From NCBI GenBank assembly GCA_002005505.1, contig KV908569.1, forward strand, positions 208,726 to 223,725: a stretch of 15,000 bases of DNA. The letters run 5' to 3'. Under the pieces are notes generated by a model. That model was not told the DNA's origin. It was given only the letters and a program-made list of their open reading frames with translations, and searched no databases. This document shows positions 1-15,000 of this stretch, one piece after another. Position 1 is the stretch's first letter. The number at the start of each line of letters is the position of its first letter. The position numbers and the translations under genes are program-made. Origin of the DNA: Botryococcus braunii. Lineage: Eukaryota > Chlorophyta > Trebouxiophyceae.

Positions 1-1660
1 ATGTAACTCCTTTCCTTTCCCCACCAAGCTTCCTTCTCTATCAAGTAGTGTTTAGTCAGCACCTCGAGGAGCTCCTCTAGATAATATCTTGGTATCATGT
101 GTGTGCATGCACTGTACTGCTATTAGATATATCTGCCGGCATATACGCCGTGCGCTTGCTGCCAATATCTACTTTAGACTATAGTACATTACAAAAACTA
201 CTAGATTTAGTACTGGTAGATGTACAATACAGTACTAATTTTGTAATTCATGCACTAGTGTACTGCTCTATAAAGTCTAGATCTAGAGTCTCATTGTCTC
301 CCTCACATAAACCTGTGACGAAGAGACATGCATGGAACTTGAAGAGCTTTACAATAGTGTGAGAAAGTGAGCGGCGCGCCGACTTCGGGCCATGAGCTCG
401 ATGCATCCACAGCCCGAGACATACGGCATGCCACTTCACACATTCAGAAATATGTACATCCAGGCCAGGTCCACGGAGCCAGCATGACAGGTACCCTCAG
501 GGACGCCACGCGCATAAAATTCAGCATTCACGTATACACGGCCTTCTAGCTAGGAATCTAGCATCTATATAAAGCTGGCCAGCTGGCCCCACGGGGCGGA
601 ATCAATCGAGGGCTACCAGCAGGGAGCTCCTCGATTGAGGGGCCACCTTGCTGCCCACACATCCACAACCCCCAACATCACTAATGACGGTACCTCATGT
701 ATCTACCAATATCTTATTTTGGTCAGGTCCAGCTGCAGCCATTGACAATGCCTTAATGTACCCCTACATATCCACACATATGGGGTGAAAGACAATTAGA
801 AGCCCAACATAGAAGCCTGGCAAAGAGGAAGGTCTCCACCTAGGTAGGCCTCCGTGGAGCCCCCAGGCGGACTTAAAAATACTTCAAGCACTAGTGCCAT
901 GAAAACGTGGTTCCATTGCGCACTGCCAGCTGAGAACCCGTACCTGACCAACCACGTGCTTTGAAGGAATTCCATTGCGGTGGAGGTTGGACGGCGTGCG
1001 GTCGCTAGTGAACTGTAGAATACGAAGTGAACACATGTGTACAGCTGTACAGCCTCACAAAAGAGCAAAATGTTGTCAATCTCTGGAAGCAATTGGGATT
1101 ATATGGCCATGGCCATGTTAGCGCCATGACCCACATGCATGCTAGTGGTGATACAGCCGGACTAGTACAGATTTTCCGTTGGGGTGGCCTTTTCGGGTTT
1201 ATGTATACAATTGCAATGTCCTTCTCCAACTGGAGCTTGCAAGGCCCTTCTGTCCTTCCGAACAATGGCAGACATCATACGCAAAACACTCTTCCATTTC
1301 ATGTTGTACACAGAAAAGGCAGGGAAAAGATCCCGGCGCCATGGGATTTTATGTTCTGGGTGGTCGCCAGGGACTCGAAGCCTGAGATGTGGCGAGTCCG
1401 TTGCTGCATTCTGGGCAATTGAAATACGACCAACCTTCCAGCTTCAGAAGGTTGATTCAACTGCCCAATATAGGGATGGAGTCACCACTCGTCATGGTTG
1501 GAGTGCCTCTGACCTATTCCATCTGAGAGCAAAGATGAGAATTGACTACAGTCTGGCTCCCGCACAGCAGCCTGCCTGAGGTCAGGTCACAAAAACTGCA
1601 TAGACACGCCTCTTAGCCATAAGAGGTTCATGCAAAAGCTTCTCAAGTATGGTCCCCATG
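1..1660. other. 3' flanking region, no convincing gene
   Basis: Only short open frames occur and none resembles a known family. The first ~300 bases are A/T-rich with many CTAG and GTAC tetramers. There is a TATATAAA at 566-573 (+), a 10-bp inverted repeat TCAATCGAGG/CCTCGATTGA at 602-611 and 629-638, an 8-bp pair ACGTGGTT/AACCACGT at 905-912 and 950-957, and a 14-bp perfect palindrome TGTACAGCTGTACA at 1038-1051. The part next to 1660 may be 3' UTR of the protease gene. Confidence 0.6.
1412..1467. repeat. Nested inverted repeat (hairpin) in the 3' flank
   Basis: Outer arms are 1412-1423 and 1456-1467, matching at 11 of 12 positions. Inner arms CAACCTTC (1431-1438) and GAAGGTTG (1447-1454) are perfect with an 8-base loop. 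The left side carries a 7-base bulge. It lies about 215-270 nt beyond the stop codon. Confidence 0.6.
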
Positions 1661-1678
1661 GGTTGTTGGCCAACAACC
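1661..1678. repeat. Perfect 18-bp palindrome just after the stop codon
   Basis: GGTTGTTGG is followed directly by its reverse complement CCAACAACC. In RNA it can fold as a 7-bp stem with a GGCC loop. It begins one base after the end of the coding region, so it would lie in the 3' UTR or at the cleavage region. Confidence 0.8.
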
Positions 1679-1679
1679 T

Positions 1680-9334
<7,655 letters not shown>

Positions 9335-9380
9335 GCCAAGCGCCTCCCTGCAATGCCCCGCACACCTCGCTGAAAAACAT

Positions 9381-9620
9381 CATGCTGTCAACCCCAACCT
9401 TTCACAGCATGCTTTGCTTATAAACACCAGGCTCTAACAACGGCCCTTGCCCATAAAGACCATGCTGTCAGCCCCAAGCTCTCACAGCGTGCCTTGCTCA
9501 TAAACGCCATCCTGTCAGCCCCCAGGCTCTCAAAGCGTGCCTTGCCTGTAGAAACCACGCTGTCACAGGCCCCAGGGCGCCTTGCTTGAAATCACCGTGC
9601 CGTCAGCCCCAAGCTCTCGA
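9381..9620. repeat. Degenerate ~47-bp repeats upstream of the start codon
   Basis: Variants of CATGCTGTCAGCCCCAAGCT plus CTCACAGCGTGCCTTGCTCA occur at about 9381, 9461, 9508, 9556 and 9596. They occupy the 5' UTR or promoter-proximal region of the protease gene. Confidence 0.7.
9417..9425 (-). promoter_or_regulatory. Possible TATA-like element
   Basis: GTTTATAAG on the gene strand, about 85 bases upstream of the ATG, inside the first 5'-flank repeat. Weak variants (TTTATGAG, TTTATGGG) sit at similar places in later repeats. A guess from sequence alone. Confidence 0.2.
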
Positions 9621-9859
9621 TCACAAGAGCCGGATGGGGAGTTGGAGGGGAGGGGCATGGAATAGTAGCTGAACAAGGAGGTGGAAAGTAGGAGCTAACA
9701 GCAATTTATGAACAATCCCACACATAGCGGGCACGACCAACGGACCGGCGGAGGAAGTACAGAAAGATTGACAAAGGGACAGCCTGGCAGGCCGTGTGCA
9801 AGCTTGGTAAGAACCTTTCTATCTTGAATCCCCTCTAACCCCCAACCCCCTCCCTACCT

Positions 9860-9903
9860 CCCCCCCCCCTCTCTCTCTCTCTGTGTCTGTCTGTGTGTGT
9901 GTG

Positions 9904-9995
<92 letters not shown>

Positions 9996-10001
9996 TGTGT
10001 C
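9860..10001. repeat. C-run, (CT)n and (GT)n compound array
   Basis: Ten C, six CT units, CTGTGTCTGTCTG, then TG units (one CG interruption) to about 10001. Upstream flank of the gene. Confidence 0.96.
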
Positions 10002-10247
10002 ACCACCCTCTCTCTTCAGTATGTGCCGGAATGACAAAAATCGTATGACTTCACGGTCCACTGGTACTCTTACTCTTTAACTTACTGGGGAAGCTGAGGA
10101 TTAATCTATGAGTCCTGGCACCCATGCCCCCAGCCTCAAACCTCCATCTTTCTTGTAATACTTTTTTAACCCCAAGGGCGGGGGGGATTTGTCTCTGCTG
10201 TATGATTTCATCGCAAATCGCTTTAGGATGGCATAGAATCCACACTT

Positions 10248-10272
10248 GGTGAATCCTGAGAAAGGATTCACC
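10248..10272. repeat. 9-bp perfect stem-loop
   Basis: GGTGAATCC at 10248-10256 and GGATTCACC at 10264-10272 with a 7-base loop TGAGAAA. No gene context; could be chance or a remnant of a small element. Confidence 0.7.
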
Positions 10273-10525
10273 TAGCTCATGTCAATCATGTGTGTGGAAG
10301 TTGAGCAATACTATTGATATGAATGGCGTTACCAAGTACCTTCCACTTCTAAAATCACAGCCCCCCACAATGCATTTGCAAATTGCTTTCCTACTTTGGC
10401 ATTCAGTGCAAGCATGAAGCTCTAGTGATATAATTGGCAACTTCAGATAAAGCGCACCAGCCAAAAGCATATTAAAATAGCAATTACAGAAACTTGTGTT
10501 TCATGTCTCCCCTGTTGCCCACCCT

Positions 10526-10766
<241 letters not shown>

Positions 10767-11204
10767 CCCACATACGGCCCCGGGCACCCCCCCCCCCACC
10801 CCTCCCCCTCCCACATACACACACACCACCCTCACAACACGCAAAGCGGTTCAGGGGTAGAGGGTGGGGGCCACCTTCTGACACGCCATGGAAGGTCTTC
10901 CAAAGGCAAAATACTTTGCAAACTTTTACCCTCTTCTGAGGTTGACGAGCACCTTGGTATACTGACAGTTGAGTTCGTGCACAAAAGCGAACCATTTTCT
11001 GCTTGTGTCTGATTTTCTCCTTGTGCTGGACTACTTTTAAACTGTTGTATGCTTTTGCGGGATTTTCGCTTGCCACGTCGTGATATTGATTTATGCTTTG
11101 CTCGAGCCTTCGGGAATACTCTCTTGACAAAACCAAGCAGGTGGTTAACCCACTGTATGACATACCTGCAGCGTCTAATCAGGCTCGCCGTTGTGGCAAT
11201 CTAC

Positions 11205-11222
11205 AGCGCGGCAAGCCGCGCT
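11205..11222. repeat. GC-rich hairpin, 8-bp arms
   Basis: AGCGCGGC, AA, GCCGCGCT: perfect arms around two bases. AATCAGGCTC occurs on both sides (near 11177 and 11226), making a short direct repeat flanking it. Confidence 0.75.
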
Positions 11223-12898
11223 AAAAATCAGGCTCCCTCTGCTGTCAGGACTTGCAGGTTTTATTGAGGCCCGCACCCTCTGCTCTCTTACACTCACGAA
11301 GGGAAGAGAGGATGGCTAGAAGATGCGCCTTCCCTCGTACGTAGAATCTTGCGATGCTGTGGTGGCAAGCTCGAAGATTATCTATCTCACATACCTCTTC
11401 AGACGGGTAGAGCCATCAGCTCTCTAAAATAAACGGGACACCTGCAATTACTGAGGCATGATGTTGCAAGAACGCACGATCGCAACGTCCACGGTGCCCA
11501 AAACGTCCACAAATCCTATTTGCGACCCCCTGGATTACGAGCTCCTTGGGCTTAAAGGCTCCAAGAATACACGTTGCTTTAGCAAAGACAATGAAAAAAC
11601 GTGAATGGAAAGTATAAACAACAATAAAACTTGGAAAAGTTCTGGCAGAGCGGAACGTACCGGCAATTCCAGGTCTGTGGCTTAACAGCCAACCCTCACA
11701 GGCACATTAATCATACGTTGCTTCAACCCACTCCTTTAAAATTGACTTAAAGTTTCTGTTCGTAACCATACCTGAGAAGTTATAGAAACCGTATAATTGA
11801 TTTGTCTCCAATTGTGACACCACCCCCGTTGATCTAAGAGTGTCTCCGGCCCCACGGCCAGGGAACTGAAGTCAAAGTTAGAATCACATGGATTCAAGTA
11901 AGGGGTTCTAACTACGCCTCTGCGCACTATTTTTCTAAAAGCATCTATTAAGTTGTCGGTGACATTTTCCACAGCACCTCATGGTGACCAGATTGCCCTT
12001 CGAGCCACGTGACAGACTGACACAGTCCATGTGAGTCACGAGGTTGCTCAGATGGGAGTGCCGGTTTGCTGGACGATTGCATTACACAAAGTGTCAAGAG
12101 TGCTTTGGTGGTTAGGACCGGTGCTAAGATAGCGTCTACCATCCACTCTGGCTTTCGAACGGATGATAATGTAAAGTCAGCTCATATCGGTGACATCAGT
12201 GCTTCGTGTCGGCTCTTCTGGCCTACGCTGCGCTGGCTAGTTGGAAAATTGCTGTCACAGCTCTCAAGAGGATGTAACCTTGTGCCAGGCGTCGGGTATA
12301 CTTTGATGACAATGAAAGTTATGCGGGGCTGGCAGAGCTGTGCTGACTAGAGGTGTAGAACAACAACCAAACCGCACTACTCTTCTGGTAATTGTGGATG
12401 ATAAACAGAATATATTGGCCTTGACCTGTCCGCTTCTGCCTCCTGTGCCAGCTCCTCATATCCCACTTTTACCCTCTCGAGTATGTTGAATCACCGAGGT
12501 CAGTCATGCATCCAATTTGTTATTTGGCTATCTCACAAGGATTAGAGAGCTGACGCCTTGTTGAACGGAAACTTGCATCATACATGCAGTTCTATACCAG
12601 CCTATTTCAGCAGTTACTCTTATTTGCTCATACAGCTGGTGTCCATCTGCTTCTCATCCACAGCTGACCTCTACCAGCAGAAGTCCTGCTGCTTAGCTCG
12701 TGTGGCACAACATGGTTTCTCAACTCAACAATGTGAAGCCAGAGACACAGGCGGGCAGACAGTGGCCTTGTTTATATTTTAAGGTGTCGCAGGCTACGCG
12801 CAGCCTATGCCCAGCAGAGTATGTTTCATGTTTTGTATTGATCGCAACAGAAGTTATTCACATCTCAGCGTTTTACTGCCTCAAGAGGATTCCCTCGA

Positions 12899-12958
12899 GA
12901 AGCCAGGGTAAAGATGCCCTGCAACGTTGAAGCCAGGGTAAAGATGCCCTGCAACGTT
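12899..12958. repeat. Perfect 30-bp tandem duplication
   Basis: Two identical adjacent copies starting GAAGCCAGGG and ending GCAACGTT, at 12899-12928 and 12929-12958. Identity suggests a recent event. Confidence 0.95.
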
Positions 12959-13295
12959 TCATTCAAGAACTGCCACCTACTGTAGTCATAGCATGAGGCC
13001 TCCATGGAGTCATGCGGATTTAAGGGTTCTGTCGCATTGGAGAACCAATATGTATATTGTTACCCTGAATCCAAAACATTAACCTGCCGCTCACCTTGGG
13101 GTTGTGTATCAGGTTCTTAAAACTCGATAACTCTCTTAAGCCAGAGCATCCTTAAGTCTCAAAAACAGGAAGTCCAGTTTATAAAAACTCTTCCAGTTGC
13201 AGGATGTTAGGTTTGCTTAGGTAGGAATCTCGCATACACATGTGACTGCATGCATCATGCATGCCTGGTCTGCTCACACGCACGCGGGCGAGCGT

Positions 13296-13377
<82 letters not shown>

Positions 13378-13380
13378 ACA
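13296..13380. repeat. (CA)n array, about 38 units
   Basis: CA dinucleotides preceded by an alternating CACGCACGCGGGCGAGCGTG segment and ended by CATACACACA. Confidence 0.97.
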
Positions 13381-13657
13381 AGGAGTTCCCAAAGACCAAT
13401 AGCTGTATAGCTAGCACATCAAGCATATCAACTACTAACATGTTGGACAGCTTTACCGAACAAGTTGCAAGCAAAGATGCATCCAGGCCATGCAACGTGT
13501 TAAGAGTAGGCATATTGTCAACAACTTTCACTGAGCATGCGCATGAGTCTTATGCATGAGGCGACTTGTTACAGTTTCAGACAATTCCAATTACCAGCAC
13601 ATGCATATGCCACCATTCCAAAGAAACAACCGAAACAATACAGGCTCCTAGGATTCG

Positions 13658-13685
13658 GATTTGTAGTAAGGCCTTGCTACAAATC
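13658..13685. repeat. 28-bp near-perfect palindrome
   Basis: GATTTGTAG, T, AAGGCCTT, G, CTACAAATC: one mismatched pair in 28 bases. Confidence 0.85.
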
Positions 13686-14886
13686 TGTCTTCTAGCAACC
13701 AAACTGGCTGCGCCTGCACTTGTACAGCGCGAAGCCAAAATGTCAGAAGAAATGCCAACGGCACATACGGCAACATATATGCCTCGTGAGGCAAACACTG
13801 GACCCTCCGACAATCCACTGCAGTGAAATTTTACTGAAAACTTCAATGAATGGGTTTAAAACCATTGTTGCCCCTGTGCCGGTAGGCAACACCACCTTCA
13901 TGGGGCTAGAAAAACAAGCCTTGCCAAACAGATGGCAGAGTGGCTGGACAGCTCTGATCTGCGATTCCTTTTCCTGCTTTCCCCGCCTAAAGGTGGAGCA
14001 GCAATCCCAGCACCGGAACTAACCTTCCACATTGCACTCACCTGCTACTGGAAACACCCATGTCAGTACAAAGTTAGTTTTCCACGTTTCACAAACTCTT
14101 TATTCTAAACCTGCCAAGTATTCTTACCGAATGCTGTAACCGCGTCAAAGGCCCCTCCCATATGTGCACATCTGTCTCCGGATTTAGGTGAGGATCTTGT
14201 TGTTCAGCCTTCACCATGCATTCCATGTCAAATATCACAACCACTCATGCACACCATTCAACATTCATGCCAGAATCAGTTAACTCTGTTTTAATGTGGT
14301 GGGCACACAAGAGCCGGAAAGTGTAATGGCCTCAACATTGTCAAGTCCCCAACATCGAGGCTCGCATCCTCTATATCTGATAGCTAGCAGATCGAACAAC
14401 CAGTCTTGACACCTTGCAAGTTCTCAACAGGTGCTCCACACCACTACAGCAGCCCCACAAAGCCAGTAACATAAGTTCGCAACCAGCAACCCACGTAGGC
14501 AGATATGCTTGCCGGTCAACACCACTCTGCAACTTAAAGACTACTTGGCGAGAGAGAAAACAGGAATCGGCCAAGCCACTGACTTTGCCTTTCCGGTCAG
14601 GATAGCTTCGCATCATCAAAATATATTGCTTCAATGTGAAATTGAAAGAACAAGCCATGCTCGAGCACCGTCTGAAGATGTCTTGGGCGGCGCGGATAAA
14701 GCAGAGATGCATAGGCTTCCCTCACTACTGGTGCAATCTTCAAACTCACCCCATGAGAATTGCCACGTGCAGTAGGGGGATACAACAATACTCATGACAA
14801 TCCCCATATGATGATGCACCAACGATATCTACAGATATCTAGTTAGGCCCATAGCATGGAGGAATGTCCTGCTCTTGGTCTCCTAA

Positions 14887-15000
14887 CGAGTCTTTGTCGC
14901 ACGTAAGAAGGTCCCAACACGTGCAAGTGGCGAAAAGTGGGTCAGGATGGAAGAGATTAAAGGGTTGATCCCATCGGACCTCCACACCGGCATCCGTGGC
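14887..15000 (+). other. Open frame running off the right edge, possible exon of a neighbour
   Basis: From 14887 the plus frame is open to the window end. It contains an ATG at 14947 and reads EKWVRMEEIKGLIPSDLHTG. The composition looks protein-like but I recognise no family. The opposite strand is also open in one frame here, so strand is uncertain. Confidence 0.2.

Noticed and set aside
1027..1579. Two overlapping 131-residue plus-strand open frames
   Set aside because: No recognisable domain, and two frames overlap with neither favoured. They lie in probable 3' flank or UTR of the minus-strand gene. A small gene cannot be fully excluded.
12066..12350. Plus-strand 94-residue open frame
   Set aside because: Length expected by chance in about 5 kb, no family resemblance, and no conserved neighbour.
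14371..14712. Minus-strand 113-residue open frame
   Set aside because: No motif or known family; overlapping frames on both strands are equally long.

Overview
The window is eukaryotic nuclear DNA carrying one complete, intron-rich protein gene on the minus strand. The gene is a ubiquitin-specific protease of the USP12/USP46 family, called UBP3/UBP4 in plants. Seven coding exons run from the ATG at 9334 down to the TAA at 1680-1682. Joined, they give an unbroken 368-residue protein, close to the usual family length of about 366-371. The Cys box, the QDAHEF box, four zinc-ribbon cysteines and the His/Asp boxes are all present, so the gene looks functional.

Organism (inference): the protein resembles the plant UBP3/UBP4 branch more than animal USP12/46, for example [37 protein letters not shown] and DDENVE. 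All five GT donors begin GTG, and five of six acceptors end GCAG, a pattern familiar from green algal introns. Together with long (CA/TG)n arrays this suggests a green-lineage alga with a repeat-rich genome. The species cannot be named from the sequence.

Layout: 1-1679 is the 3' flank. It holds an AATAAA overlapping the stop codon, an 18-bp perfect palindrome just after it and a nested hairpin at 1412-1467. From 1680 to 9334 the exons (99-225 bp) alternate with six introns (570-1845 bp). Five introns contain a dinucleotide array. Intron 2 instead has a regular 52-bp minisatellite, and intron 3 also holds a 140-bp MITE-like element with perfect 26-bp inverted termini and TA duplications. Intron 5 uses a GC-AG splice pair. 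From 9335 to about 9620 is a 5' flank of degenerate ~47-bp repeats. From 9620 to 15000 I see no convincing gene, only three more dinucleotide arrays, several palindromes, a 30-bp tandem duplication and a weak open frame running off the right edge.

Nothing indicates an operon, phage, CRISPR array or other prokaryotic system. The interest lies in gene structure and repeat biology: the GC-AG intron, the MITE, the minisatellite with acceptor-like sequence in its units, a duplication abutting a splice donor and a compact 3' end.
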